DNA from: Pseudoips prasinana
Taxonomy: Eukaryota > Arthropoda > Insecta > Lepidoptera > Nolidae
NCBI GenBank assembly: GCA_951640165.1
Contig: OX621240.1
Coordinates: forward strand, 35,406,713 to 35,470,712
Direction of reading: 5' to 3'
Length of the DNA: 64,000 bases
Shown here: piece by piece, positions 20,706-31,894 of the stretch
Position numbering within the stretch: position 1 is the first letter of the stretch
Layout of the letters: each line of letters opens with the position of its first letter
Translations under genes and position numbers: made by a program
Notes under the pieces: model-generated
Seen by the model: the letters and a program-made list of their open reading frames with translations, nothing else
Told to the model about the DNA's origin: nothing
Database searches by the model: none

Positions 20706-21700
20706 TTATCAGTGTCAGTCATAAAAAAACATAGAAAAATATAAACATTAGCAATGAATCTTGCTAAAATATAAAATAAGACATTCTTGTGTTTACAAGT
20801 TTATTTCAAATGTGTTCCAGTATTGTCAGCGAAAATTTCTTACACAAATATTTACTTGTATCAAGAAAGCTTCCTTGAGCACGTTTGCAATATCCTCGAT
20901 AAACAGAAACACGTGTTCAAGTCGAACACCAAACCTAAGCAATGTAGAAATGTAATTAAGGTATCAAACACTTAAGCATTTACTAAAAGGGGTGGTGTTT
21001 CTAGCGTAAAATTGCCAACGCCTTTATCTCTCAATGGGAATTTTGTTCAGTCAGCGATTACAGCTATGCTCTTTACTTACAAAATTAAAATTAACATTTT
21101 AAATCTAAAAACTAAGATTTAACTTAAATAACTATATACAGATATTTGTAAGCGTGAAATGTCTGTTTTTCCTGAGGCTGGGTGTTATTATCTACATAGG
21201 TAGGTATATATTTATTATTTAATCTACATAATTATTTCTAGGTACATATAGATATTAAGATACACGGATTGTATGAAAATATTTAATTTATAAGCTAGCT
21301 TATATTAAAATATTGAGAAAGACAAATCACTTTTATAGGCTAATTATTATAATACGAAAAACCCAAGATCTCAATTATTTTTAAATTAAATACAGCCCGT
21401 TTTTGTCCCATAGATAACTAATCAGTAAAATAGTTATTGAGTTTATCCATATTTAGCGACTATAATTTTAAACTAAGTTAGCAAAGTTGTGGGCAAACGT
21501 AAATAAATACAAACTCAGTTACGAGTACAAGTGAAAGTGCATAATGCTGAAATGTGTGTGCCAAGAGACAGAGGGGGTCAAGGACCTCGCTATCATCCCA
21601 CAGGAAAACTTCGACGTAAGACGTGGTAAGCTCGAAATTGGAAACATAGGGGCAACCACAACAGTGTGATGCTGCTGGTATTTATTTGTAGTAAAAATTA
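20706..21700. other. AT-rich, no gene recognised
   Basis: No ORF over 90 codons and no repeat structure noticed. Confidence 0.4.
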
Positions 21701-21702
21701 AG

Positions 21703-21744
21703 CAAACAAGGATCCCCCCCCCCGGGGGGGGGGATCCTTGTTTG
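21703..21744. repeat. 42-bp perfect palindrome with C10-G10 centre
   Basis: 21703-21723 (caaacaaggat plus ten C) is exactly the reverse complement of 21724-21744 with no spacer. Beyond it, the symmetry continues imperfectly (ttaa blocks). Confidence 0.9.
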
Positions 21745-22004
21745 GTTAATAATGACGAAATCATTCGTTCAATCGGCATATAACGTCATAAATGGTCATA
21801 AATTCTAATTACGTTTAAAGATATTTATTTTCTCTAAAAGAATTTACATAGTTCACTTACAGAGAAATACAATGTTAGGTATAATATGTTTATATTACAA
21901 GCATCTTTCAACCGGTCAAGACCATTCCAACCGGTCAGGGCCATGTGAGCATCATAAGTTTGATAATTGTGTAGCAATTTTTTTGTTTTTTTTTCTAGCA
22001 TTTT

Positions 22005-22350
22005 CAAGTCAAGTCAAGTCAAAATTCATTTATTCCGTAAAAAAATTACATTTATGTGAAATCGTCATATTTTTTTACCCTACCGTGCAGTGCATGACGT
22101 GGCAGCTACTGAGAAACACTGCCAGAAAACTCAGTAGGAATCCTTTTTTCAAATGAAATATACTTAAGATTCATTACAATCATTTGTGTTGACTCAGACC
22201 AACTCAATCCCAAGCACTTTTATCACTTAAATAATCAGAAATTTTGTAATATGCCCTGCTACACAATTTGGCTTTAATAATTGTTTTAAACTTATTCGTA
22301 GACAATTATTTTAATATACATATATTTGTTATATACACATGCAATTCTGA
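22005..22350 (-). repeat. LINE 3'-UTR remnant with (TTGAC)n tail
   Basis: Starts with caagtcaagtcaagtc followed by aaaattcatttattccg (AATAAA on the minus strand), then gtgcatgacgtggcagctactga ... ctgccagaaaactcagtagga and acttattcgtagaca. Related pieces are at 28190-28290 and 31260-31700. Confidence 0.6.
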
Positions 22351-22469
22351 ATCGAATCAGACCGCACCTAAGGAGACCACATAGCTCAAAGAATTGTCAT
22401 CATATTGAAGTGGCAGTTAGCGGGTACATAGCTCATAGAACCGACGGCCGCTGAGGCAGAAAGGTTTTC

Positions 22470-22645
22470 GAGTGGTGACCACGAACCGGAAGACGCAGCG
22501 TGGGCAGACCCCCTACAAGGTGAACCAACGATCTTGTAAGAGTCGGGGGAAGCCGCTGGTTCCGGGCAGCACAAGACCGGTAATTGTATAGATCCTCGGG
22601 CGAGGCCTTTGTCCAGCAGTGGACGTCTTTTGGCTGATATGATGA
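22470..22645 (+). repeat. RTE-type LINE 3' terminus (plus)
   Basis: Plus strand encodes a degraded tail of the ORF2 C terminus (GRRSVGRPPTRW-like, then the QQWTSFG-type ending at ccagcagtggacgtcttttggc) before tgatatgatgatc. Confidence 0.65.
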
Positions 22646-22687
22646 TCAAACAAGACAATCACGTGTTAAGTTCTGCTAATCTCCCTC

Positions 22688-22996
22688 ATACATATAATAA
22701 AATCGTAGGAAAGTCAAAACTGTACATTGAATATTTTTTTAAAAGGATACTTGGGACTTAATCTGCTGTCGATATCGAAGCCAAAAATATAGTTTTTAGA
22801 ATGTTTGTCTGTTTGTCTGTATGTATGTTCGAGCTAAACTCAAAAAGTACTGCATGGTTTTACTTCAAATTTCGCATGAATATTATTAAGAGGTCGGGTC
22901 AACATAAAGGGTACATATTATCACACTATCACCTACGAGGGAGGAGCTGTGATAATTTAATAAATTTAACGCGTGTAAAACCGCGGGGCACAGTTA
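22688..22996 (+). mobile_element. Helitron-like element (longer variant), plus
   Basis: Internal blocks gtcaaaactgtacattg, gatatcgaagccaaaaatatag, ctaaactcaaaaagtactgcatgg, gaggtcgggtcaaca and the terminal gcgtgtaaaaccgcggggcacag. The same blocks occur in reverse at 25585-25890 and 56379-56675. Confidence 0.5.
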
Positions 22997-23149
22997 TTTA
23001 TATATATATAGCTTCAGAACGTCATAACTTATATTAAATATTGATTACAATAACATACAACCAGGATCGATAGCTCAACGTACTCTCCGAAGCACGGAGA
23101 AGCTCATAAATTAATTTTGGCAATCCACCCATAACCACTTATTAACGCA

Positions 23150-23336
23150 CTAGCTGTGCCCCGCGATTTTACCCGCGTTAAACTCTATAAATTATAGCCT
23201 ATGTGTTATTCGGGTATATAAGCTATATTACTACAAAGTTTCATCAACATCCGTTCGGTAGTTTTTGCGTGAAGCAGTAAGATACATACACACTCACAAA
23301 ATTTCGCCTTTATAATATTAGTGTGATATTATTCTT
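23150..23336 (-). mobile_element. Helitron-like element, minus (complete by end signatures)
   Basis: On the minus strand it runs from TCACACTAATATTATAAAGG to cggggcacagCTAG, with host A before TC and T after CTAG, the A|T insertion preference of Helitrons. A short GC hairpin (cgcgggtaaaatcgcg) lies about 10 nt before the 3' end. 187 bp, non-coding. Confidence 0.55.
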
Positions 23337-23699
23337 ATGAAGGACGTTACCGTTCGTGATTCAATTCTGTATTTCCACGATAAATGCATACACCGTTCTG
23401 CATTCGCGGAGTGGTCTGCCACGCTTCGTTACGTCAGCTCGACAAGGGTTTTTATGTTTCAAAGGAACGAGGAAATCTGAAATTTCTACGGTTTTATTGT
23501 TGCTCAGTGTCGTCTCCAACAGCTCGCGTTTCTTAATTAGCAAGAACAGAAATGCCAGGAGTGGTATTGTATTTCTTAAAAAATGCGTTTTATTAAATAG
23601 ATGTCGTGTTTGACCTTGAAGTAAAAAAAGGAATATTATGATTTTGAGGACTAGAAAAGTTGTAAGATTATTAAAAGAGAGACGAATGTTGACAGTTAT
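23337..23699. other. Unassigned stretch with opposed open frames
   Basis: An open frame of 132 codons on the minus strand (23759-23361) and 85 on the plus overlap here. Neither shows recognisable motifs, and part of the minus frame crosses the neighbouring SINE, so I do not call a gene. Confidence 0.25.
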
Positions 23700-23935
23700 G
23701 ACGGACCGGTTGGAGTGGTTGGTAAATGCTTGCCTTTCACGAGCCAGGTCAGAGGACATATATTTGTGTGCATGAATATGTCTGTTTGTCCTGAGTCTGG
23801 GTGTAATTATTTATATAATTATGTAATTACAAAAGAACTATACTACTTGTATATGAAATATGTATCAGTTATCTGGTTTCCATAGTACAAGCTGCTTAAT
23901 TTGGATCAGATGTCTCAGGATATTATTCATATAAT
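23700..23935 (+). mobile_element. SINE family S2 copy, plus
   Basis: Head gacggaccggttggagtggttgg, degraded B-box region, then atttgtgtgcatgaatatgtctgtttgtcctgagtctggg and cagttatctggtttccatagtacaag ... aggatatta. Confidence 0.65.
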
Positions 23936-23962
23936 ATAGTTAAGAAACAGCTATATAACTAA

Positions 23963-24265
23963 TCTATACAAATAAATAAAATTGGAGTGTCTGTTTGTAA
24001 TATTGAAATAGCCGGTTTTTACTACATAAATATGTATATATATACGCTACATACACCAAAATAACATTTTTTAAAATTTTTGTCTGTCTGTCTGTCTGTT
24101 TGTTCCGGCTAATCTCTGAAATGGCTGGACCGATTATGACGGGACTTTTTTTGGCAGGTAGCTGATGTAATAAGGAGTAACTTAGGTTACTTTTATTTTA
24201 GAAAAAGTATTTTATTTTACTAAATAAACTAATTAACACGCGGACGAAGTCGCGGGCACAGCTAG
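23963..24265 (+). mobile_element. Helitron-like element, second family
   Basis: Runs from TCTATACAAATAAATAAAATTGG to gaagtcgcgggcacagCTAG, preceded by A and followed by T. Contains a (TCTG)n run at about 24084-24103 and the phrase ctgaaatggctggaccgattatgac. Non-coding. Confidence 0.55.
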
Positions 24266-24284
24266 TATATTAATATAATATAAT

Positions 24285-24512
24285 ATGTAAAGATAATGTC
24301 ACACAGATCATCCTAGCCCCAAACTAAGCAAAGCTTGTACTATAGGTACCAGGTGACGATATACATACTTATATAGATAGATAAATACTTATATACATAG
24401 AAAACAACCATGAATCAGAAACAAATATTCGTGTGCTCATCACACAAATATTTGCACTTACCACCAGCTTCGTAGGCAGGAGCACTACCAACTAGGCTAC
24501 GGGGACCTTCAA
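24285..24512 (-). mobile_element. SINE (S2-related) copy, minus
   Basis: Reverse complement of the 50555-50790 unit: gtagcctagttggtagtgctcctgcc head, ctggtggta, then gagcacacgaatatttgtttctga and gtacaagctttgcttagtttggggctagg. Confidence 0.65.
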
Positions 24513-25394
24513 AAACTAGCTTTAATTATAACATTAACTTATTAACTCCATAGGAACGTCAATTTGTTGAAGCTACAACGCAAAAAGATGGGCTGATTCA
24601 CAAACATATACATCAAACTTACGATATTCCTCTTTCCGAGAAGGCTTTATAAAAACCATTTAATTCCCTACATTTAAAATATTTTAACACGACGATAAAT
24701 CGAAATTTAAGGCTTTTTTATTTAGAGGAATTTTAATAAAGCTTATCTGACTGATATTATCATTAACTTATTTTGGTGGTTTATATAACGTAGTTTTGAG
24801 TGAATATTTTAGTCAGTGGTATACTTTATTGCCTAGTTGTCGTATACTAGTTTTGTAAATCTGGTGGTCATAAGATCAGGGTTCAAATCTCGAGCTAGAC
24901 ATATTTATTTACTGCTTTTTCGCTGAAAAGAATTCCTTGCAGTCAAGATGTTGAAGTTATTCTACCGTACCGCTTATAAAAAGTGGACGGTTTAAAAGCA
25001 ATTATACACTCCTCTGAAAGTATAAACCTGTTGGGTTTGTATAGAATCTTTAATCTTGAGTCGATTGCCATGATGATGTCTCGTTAGGGTATGAGAGCGG
25101 AGATATAAATCTTGCACTTGTGTTTGCGTACTTGTGCACTGAATTAGTCCCATGCAGGTGACTAGTTTCTATTAAGTCTAGAAGTCATTGCCAAAATATG
25201 ACTAGGAGAATATAATCTAGTTTTCACAGACCACGCTACTTAAAGCTAAAATTTTGCTACGAGCAGTTTTTTTTTACAGTTCCGTAGTCAAAGGATGCCA
25301 TTAGATCCTTATACAAAGCTTCCTCTGGCCGGTCGTCCATCGTCCCATTTACCGATATGTATGTAACCTTATGTCTCAAAAACCGTTATAGGTA
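24513..25394. other. Mostly unassigned; decayed SINE S1 piece
   Basis: Around 25045-25190 an S1-like tail (gcacttgtgtttgcgtacttgtgcac ... gactagtttctattaag) is visible but decayed. A tRNA-like B-box (ggttcaaatctcg) lies at about 24876-24892. The rest is AT-rich. Confidence 0.35.
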
Positions 25395-25560
25395 AAGAAG
25401 AATGAAAGAAGAAAGAAAGAAATAATTTTATTTTCATTACAAATACGGAAAATACAATTAATGTGGTACCTATACATTTTAATCATTATTAATTTTATCC
25501 GTACTGGTATGAAAAATGGCCCTATCTCAGCTAGTACTGCATTTCTGCAGCTATAATATT
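25395..25560 (-). repeat. 3'-tail remnant, same family as 1003-1180
   Basis: gaaagaagaaagaaagaaat edge, then tattttcattacaaatacgg and ccctatctcagctagtactgc. Confidence 0.5.
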
Positions 25561-25584
25561 CACAGAGTGTGTGTTTTATTGCTG

Positions 25585-25890
25585 GTAGTAGCTATGTTCG
25601 CGGTTTTACCCGCGTTAAACTTTTAAATTATCACAGCTCCCCAGTGATAATATGTAGCCTATATGTTGACACGACCTCTTAGTATTATTCATGCAAAATT
25701 TGAAGTAAACCCATGCAGTACTTTTTGAGTTTAGTCCGTACGTACACACAGACAATCAGACAAAAATTCTAAAAACTATATTTTTGGCTTCGATATTGAT
25801 TGTAGATCATGCATTCATGCCGCAAGTATCATTTTTAATAAATAATCAATGCGCAGTTTTGACTTTCCTACGATTTTATCATATGTATAG
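25585..25890 (-). mobile_element. Helitron-like element (longer variant), minus
   Basis: Reverse complement of the 22688-22996 block order, with a decayed 3' end (tagctatgttcgcggttttacccgcg). Confidence 0.45.
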
Positions 25891-25974
25891 ATTACAAAAC
25901 ATAGTCAAAATTTGTGAATTTTACTATTTTAATTAAATTATTATGTTTTGTTTTAGTAATAAATTTCATTAATC

Positions 25975-26060
25975 ATTCATTATTTATTTAAAAAATTGCA
26001 CTAAGGCCGACTGAATGTCAAAGTCATTCTCTATCAGAAAACTTTAGGGTGATGCAGAAA
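25975..26060 (-). repeat. Jockey-type LINE 3' UTR remnant
   Basis: tattatttatttaaa followed by gcactaaggccgactgaatg ... cattctctatcag ... gggtgatgcaga, matching the 3' end at 47757-47860. Confidence 0.6.
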
Positions 26061-26679
26061 AACATGGTGCACTAAAGTGTAAAAATATTGTAAGTGAGCA
26101 GATATTATATGAGGTACATAAATTACTCATACATTTATTTGGAATTTGTTGCTTAATTACAAAAGTTTTTGAATAATATAACTTAACTTATAACTTTATA
26201 ATTAATTATAGGTTCTACGAAATATCTTCAAAACTATTTTAGAGTCTGCAAAATCAAATCTAAATGAAGTCTGAAATCAAAGGTTTCATTCAATATTTAA
26301 CTTTACAACATCAAAAATAATAAACATCAAAGCAGTACGAAAAAAAACGAAATATATATAAAGCATCAAAATCTGAATTCATATTATACGAGCAAAGCGC
26401 TAAATACTCCCAAATGTATCATTTTTTAAAAAGTACAATGACAAAATCTGAACAAGAGATGTACATTAAACAAAAACATTGCACTAATAACAAAGTTCGT
26501 TAAACAGAAGTACAGTACCTAATAAGGCAGGTGACACATTAGACACAAAAATAATTTAAGTAATGGAATAAAAGTTTGCCAACTCGCGGCAACTACATGT
26601 CCCTTCATTTCGTACTCAAGTGTGACGTCAATATTAATATCATGCGAAAAATATCGAACACTGATTGTAAGATGATCAT
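26061..26679. other. AT-rich, no gene recognised
   Basis: No ORF of note or repeated structure noticed. Confidence 0.4.
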
Positions 26680-26945
26680 CATTACAGCTGAAATAAGTCC
26701 ACTACTGGACAAACCTCCTCCAAGAATCATCTAAGTGGGAGATGCCATATTCGCTACGCTTGGCAGACAGGTTGGTGATCGCAGTAAGATAGTTATACTA
26801 CTCAGAAAGAAGCTTCTATCCGTCCTCTGGTAGATATTTCCTCAGGTCTACTTCTACTCCCCCTACGGGAAGAGATGAGCTGATGATATTCTGATATTCG
26901 CCACCCTCACCACACAACAATCGCCGCCGTCACCACCCAGCAAGA
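26680..26945 (-). repeat. LINE 3'-end family T, minus
   Basis: catcatcattacagctgaaataagtccac ... cgctacgcttggcagacaggttggtgatcgcag ... ctacgggaagagatgagctgatgatattc. Same order as at 10235 (minus) and 31430 (plus). Confidence 0.55.
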
Positions 26946-27143
26946 TTGAAACATAATGTAAAGATATTATATTGGCTTTGGGTAGATTAATGCAGACTAG
27001 GAATGTGTTTCATCAGTCGAAATATCTTGTGCCATCTCCAAGGATCCTTATAGGGATCCGTAGAAATTCCAGAAAGAAATTCCATCATTTAGAGGGATAT
27101 GCAATAATCGCCACGCTTGTTAGAGGTAGGTTAGCGATCGCAG

Positions 27144-27185
27144 TCGCCGTATGGTGCTGATAATACTATCAGCACCATACGGCGA
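27144..27185. repeat. Palindrome, arms 19 bp, 4-nt spacer (first of a pair)
   Basis: 27144-27162 and 27167-27185 are exact reverse complements (tcgccgtatggtgctgata); the spacer is atac. Confidence 0.92.
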
Positions 27186-27228
27186 TCTTATAGCCACTAT
27201 CTGTGTACACAGATAGTCGCTATAAGAT
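27185..27228. repeat. Palindrome, arms 22 bp, no spacer (second of a pair)
   Basis: 27185-27206 pairs with 27207-27228 with one mismatch (atcttatag-c/g-cactatctgtgt). It shares one base with the preceding palindrome. Confidence 0.92.
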
Positions 27229-27300
27229 GTAGCGGTAAATAATCTCTTTTGACAAGCTTTAGCTCTCCATGGGAAGAGATGGGGTAGTGATATTCGTAAC

Positions 27301-28189
27301 CCGTAACCACACAGCCTCGAAAAGTATCTCTCTAGGGAAATCAGTTTTAAAAATCACCGCTCACTTAAGGACCGATGAGAGCACTGACTATGTGCGCTTC
27401 AAACTCCCAACTTCTGTATCAAAAAGTTTCGTTGTTGAATCTTACTTAGTGTGTAACCCACTTAACTAGGGACAAACAAGAATGGGTAAATGTGTCCCCG
27501 ACCTGACATTAGGGGCACTAATGCCACGTTGGGGCAAGAGAGGTCTTTCACGCGTTATCGTTTGAATTTTGTCGGCGGCATGATGACCGAATTTCTCTCG
27601 ACGGACGCTTTTGTCATTTTACGGGTAGCGAAATAAAGTATTTTCAGGTGTCAAAAGAGTACAAGTTAGTTAGTTCCTATTTGAGAAATAGAATAAATGA
27701 GCGGCTAGATATTTTATATGAAGTCTTGTTTCTTTTTATTAGCAAACTTTAAATGAACGAAACGTCTTTGCCATTGTTGGATTATTTTACATTTTTTTAA
27801 CTTTTTCGCATAATATTGATATTGACCTCACATCCGACTAACAAAAGAAGCGGCATAACGCCACCAGTTTCATAATTTGTTTTTTCATTTTATTTTTCAT
27901 TAAAGTTAAAAAAAAATAATTATAATACATAAATAAGTATTATATAGTGAAGATACTGTACGAAGGTGCAACCATGATAATAATATAATGTAAATTAAGT
28001 AGTTCATTCAAATTAATAATTACTTTTTTCAGTAAAATAATACATTTAATTGGAATCGTATCGTGAAATCGGAATTGTATTTATAATTTGCTGTTTATGA
28101 CAATTGAAGACTGAAAATTCTTTTATTGAAGTATATTTTTATTAGGATTAATATTAATTTTTATACATTGCTTAACACCTCAATCCCAG
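27301..28189. other. No gene recognised
   Basis: Moderate complexity to about 27620, then AT-rich. No repeat family recognised. Confidence 0.35.
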
Positions 28190-28330
28190 TTTCGCCACTA
28201 AAATAAGCTAAAACCTTTTAATATGCTACACAATTGGGCTTGTATGTTTTTTAAACTTATTCGTAGACACTTTTTTATTTTGGCTAAGCTTATATTGAGA
28301 CTATTGAGAGTTTGGTTAAATTAATTCAAT
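28190..28330 (-). repeat. LINE 3'-UTR remnant (family of 22005-22350)
   Basis: ctcaatccca ... ttaatatgctacacaattgggctt ... aaacttattcgtagacac. Confidence 0.5.
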
Positions 28331-28498
28331 GATTAAATTGTCTTGTACTTAGACCTATACAAGTGTTATACAACAAGGTTTTTAATCAAAATTTGTATCA
28401 GTGTATGTATGTGCATATCAGTTTGTTAGCAGATGTTCTCCGCAATCAGTATTTTTAAGAACCTTTTTTTTATTTTAAATGTAACTACAGGTCTGGTT

Positions 28499-28552
28499 TT
28501 TGTCAAGCAGTGGACGACTTTCAGCTGATATGATGATGATGATGATGATATG
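28499..28552 (+). repeat. RTE-type LINE 3' tip with (GAT)n tail
   Basis: gtcaagcagtggacgactttcagctgatatgatgatgatgatgat: the last codons of the ORF2 end plus an ATG/GAT microsatellite tail. Confidence 0.65.
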
Positions 28553-29174
28553 TTTAAGAAATGCAGTTACTGAAGTTCTACAACAAGTCTTAAGCGTTTT
28601 TTTAGTAAAACAAATTATTAATGTGAAACATTGTATTGTATTCTAAAAAATATAGAACGAACAATAATAATTTCATATAACTAGTGTCTATAAAAGCAGC
28701 CTATTTATATTTCAAAATACAGAGGCAACAGATTTTTTCACCTGAAAACCTAATAAAGCAGCGTCGTTGGCAAACCCTAAACCAACATAAGACATTGGTG
28801 AGTTTGCGGAATAAAAACTTAGACACTCAAAAATCAACCTTATTCTTTAAGCAATAAAGATGATACAAACATTGTCAGAATTTGAAAGTAAACAAGAATT
28901 CCGTACGTGTTCCCGGTCTATTTCAATTTTCGCTTCGTTACCTTAGAAGGTATGTTGTTTTTTAAGCGCCATTTTGTATTTAGATCGAGATTGTGATTAT
29001 AGAATGAAAACTATTTTATTTCGTGCTGAATAAATAGTTAGACAACCTCTTCTTCCAAGTGGTATAAGCCCTCCAGTCAGCTCTAAGTGGATTTTAATAT
29101 AAAACTTTAGGTTATTTTCAAGATTTGACGAATAAACCAACCCCATCTTGTTCCGAGGAGGGCGTAAACAATAA
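28553..29174. other. No gene recognised
   Basis: AT-rich; nothing identified. Confidence 0.4.
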
Positions 29175-29470
29175 CTAATAATGATAATAATAATGTCCTC
29201 CTAGCCAAATTTCGGCCACAGCGGCCGGTCTCAATAGAGACTAGCCATCAGCACGGGACATATTATAGTGTACAAGTGTGTGCGCAAACACAGGAGCACT
29301 TTCTATTCCATCATTTTCACGAGACGATGGAACGTCTAGTGACACTAACGTAGAGAAATTTTTCTTTTTACAGAAAAGTCCCATAATCACTTTTAGCCCG
29401 ACCCGGGAATTGAACCTAGGACCTTGTTCTCAGCGGGTGAACACGCTACAACTAGACGTAGTGCGAGCAA
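29175..29470 (-). mobile_element. SINE family S1 copy, minus
   Basis: Reverse complement of S1: aataataatgtcctcctagcc start, ggccggtctcaatagagact, gtgtgcgcaaacacaggagcac, tagcccgacccgggaattgaacc (B-box) and cgggtgaacacgctacaactag (A-box). An internal part is deleted relative to 55782-56155. Confidence 0.75.
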
Positions 29471-29631
29471 GAATAACTACTAAAGAACGTGCAGCAGTAC
29501 GTGCGCCAATGTAGTAGCCCCAATGAACAATCATTGGGAGAGAGAGGTCTTTGCCTTTTTTCAGCTGGGAAAGTCTTTCGGCTGACATGATAATAGTGAC
29601 ACACTTTATAGGAACTAACTGTCGCTGTGTA

Positions 29632-29805
29632 TCATCATCATATCAGCCGAAAGACGTCCACTGCTGGACAAAGGCCTCCCCCAAAGATCTCCACAATTGC
29701 CGGTCTTGCGCTATCCGCATCCAGCGATTTCCAGCGACCCGCACAAGATCATCGGTCCATCTTGTAGGGGGCCTGCCCACGCTGCGTCTGCCGGTTCGTC
29801 GTCGC
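29632..29805 (-). repeat. RTE-type LINE 3' terminus (minus)
   Basis: Minus strand encodes a DAAWAGPLQDGP-like stretch in one frame and the RWMRIAQDR ... QQWTSFG C-terminal end in the conserved frame, followed by atatgatgatgat. Confidence 0.7.
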
Positions 29806-29810
29806 TGTGA

Positions 29811-30289
29811 ATATTTTTACAATTTATATGATAGGTCAATGACGTAGCGAATAAACCACTAACGGGGTCGTAATGAAATTTGGCTTGGAAATAAACAAAA
29901 ATTCGCAAAGATAGTGTGACAATTTTTACCTCAGTTTTTTTGCCTCCATCATGATCCACTATTTAAAACGTAGATCACGCGAGATAAGTAGTATATTAGA
30001 TACCTATGGGTGATAAATAAATTTCAGAGTTTTTCATATTAAAAATATAAAATCATTACACGATCGATTACCGTCGGTATAGATTAAAATAAAAGTAGCC
30101 TTCACCAGGCTCTTGACTATTGGTGTACCAAATTTATTTATTTATGGACCTCCAACAGAGAAAAATACAGATATTTTTATTGTGCTTCTCCAATTATAGG
30201 AACCCACAGCATGCACTATTTAATACGTAAGTTAACAGTTTTGAATATAACTAGTTTAATTGATAAATCGATCGAATACAGTATATATA
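29811..30289. other. No gene recognised
   Basis: AT-rich, nothing identified. Confidence 0.4.
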
Positions 30290-30388
30290 AAATGTGTTAT
30301 TTAATTATTTTATCGGATATAAAATATCATTTAATAGTCAATAAATATATTTATTTTATATCCGATAACATAATTAAATGTCACATTT
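30290..30388. repeat. Hairpin, arms 36 bp, 27-nt loop
   Basis: 30290-30325 pairs with 30353-30388 with three mismatches (core tatcggatataaaat). AT-rich. Confidence 0.85.
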
Positions 30389-31140
30389 CATTCAAAGCGG
30401 TACATACAGGGTTAGTTTCGCATTTATCAGATTAGCAAGGATTTATTTTCAACCATCAAGTTTTATTTATATCAATATTTTATTAAGTCTGCTGTATTTA
30501 GTAGATATATTCAACTCCAGTCCCACTCGATTGCTTAGAAATAGTTATATACCGTTTTTGTTAGCGATTTAAAACCACTAACGTTTCACTTAGTTTCCAC
30601 CACATGAACTTTACATAACAACATAAACCATTAAAACGAGTGTTAAAATATCACTCGTGCAAAAGTGGGTAATCTTTATCGCAAGTTAAATGCCATGTTC
30701 CGCCTCCAACATCGAAAGTAACAATTATAAAGGGCTATTGCAAAAATTCTTGGAATAATTACTTTTCTGATCATCCTTTTAATGAAAAGGGTACGGGTAT
30801 TAAGAGATTAATTCGAGAAAGATTCCCGAGGGGCTTTTTGCACAGCAAATCTTATTTACTTCAAGTAAGTTTGGAGCTGGGCTTAAGATGTCGGCTAGAG
30901 CGGAACTATTATTAGCAAATCCGTTTTCCGAATTCACTATGATGGCATATTGGTAGATTTTCTAGTACGAGTAACTACGTACTTATTATTTGCTACAGCC
31001 ACAGTGGAGTGCGTGGACATAATTCAAAATGCATTGATTCCGTTTAAATATATTTTTTTTAAGTCAACGCCCGCATTTGAGGGATATTCCTTTACAAACA
31101 TATAATAGACAGACACAAATTACATCCAGATTCAGAACAA
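30389..31140. other. No gene recognised
   Basis: No long ORF or repeat noticed. Confidence 0.4.
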
Positions 31141-31235
31141 CTATATATGGATCCCATAAATAGATGTCCGGTATTCGGACCCGTAATACGAAGAGGCGAA
31201 GCGACTGTCTTAGCCGCTGCGCCACACGTGCAGTT
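31141..31235 (-). mobile_element. SINE family S3 head, minus
   Basis: On the minus strand: gtgtggcgcagcggctaagacagtcgcttcgcc ... gggtccgaat, a tRNA-like head with A-box-like and B-box-like blocks. A fuller copy is at 54025-54240 (plus). Confidence 0.6.
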
Positions 31236-31259
31236 AAATTAAATTTGTTTTACATCGTC

Positions 31260-31700
31260 AATTTTGTTTAATCCTAGCGTGCGGTGTATGACTTGGCAGC
31301 TACTAACAATACTGCCAGAAGACTCAGTAAGAATACTTTTTTAAATATTTATTTCTTAACATAAAATTACATTGCACTTAAATGTGTTACATTAGAGCGA
31401 CTCAATCCTAAGCCGTTTTCTTACTCCTACTTTTTGGTGACGGCATAGAATACCATCACCCCATCTCATCCCGTGGGGGCGTAGAAGAGAACGGGCAGCA
31501 GCGTTTTTCGGTGAATTATGACAATCAAACTGCGATCGCCAACCGGCTGCCAAGCGTAGCGATTATGGCATATCCCCCTATTCTTTGGGGAGGCTTTTGT
31601 TCAGCAGTAGACGTACTCTGGCTGACATGAAGATGATGATGATTGTAGTACTGATACACAATTTGACTTTCATAGTTCTTTTTAACTTATTCGTAGAAAT
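31260..31700. repeat. LINE 3' UTR (family of 22005) with a family T LINE end nested in it
   Basis: Outer repeat: gtgcggtgtatgacttggcagctacta ... cgactcaatcctaagc, resuming as tgatacacaatttgactt ... acttattcgtagaaatg after about 31655. The insert 31425-31655 (plus) is family T: ggtgacggcatagaata ... ccatctcatcccgtggg ... ccaagcgtagcgatta, ending ggctgacatgaagatgatgatgat. Confidence 0.6.
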
Positions 31701-31894
31701 GTCACTGATATCACTGGAAAGTTTGCTATAGAAACTTATACATTACATTCGGTATTATACTCGTGATTATGACCCGTGACAGCCATTGCTCTACACGCCC
31801 CCTAATTTTCATTTGAAATGCCCCCTTCTATCATCAATTAGATAAAATGATAGCGTATTGATGTTAAGAGAGAGTTGCCCTCTGAGCCGTGGCC

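Larger units (their letters stand above)
27010..27300 (-). repeat. LINE 3'-end family T, minus, split by paired hairpins
   Basis: Family blocks gcaataatcgccacgcttg, gcgatcgcagtcgc and ccatgggaagagatggggtagtgatattc are recognisable, but the centre (27144-27228) is replaced by two adjacent palindromes listed separately. Confidence 0.5.

Noticed and set aside
23361..23759. 132-codon minus-strand ORF as a host exon
   Set aside because: Part of it lies in a SINE and an opposite-strand frame is also open; no motif or splice evidence strong enough.
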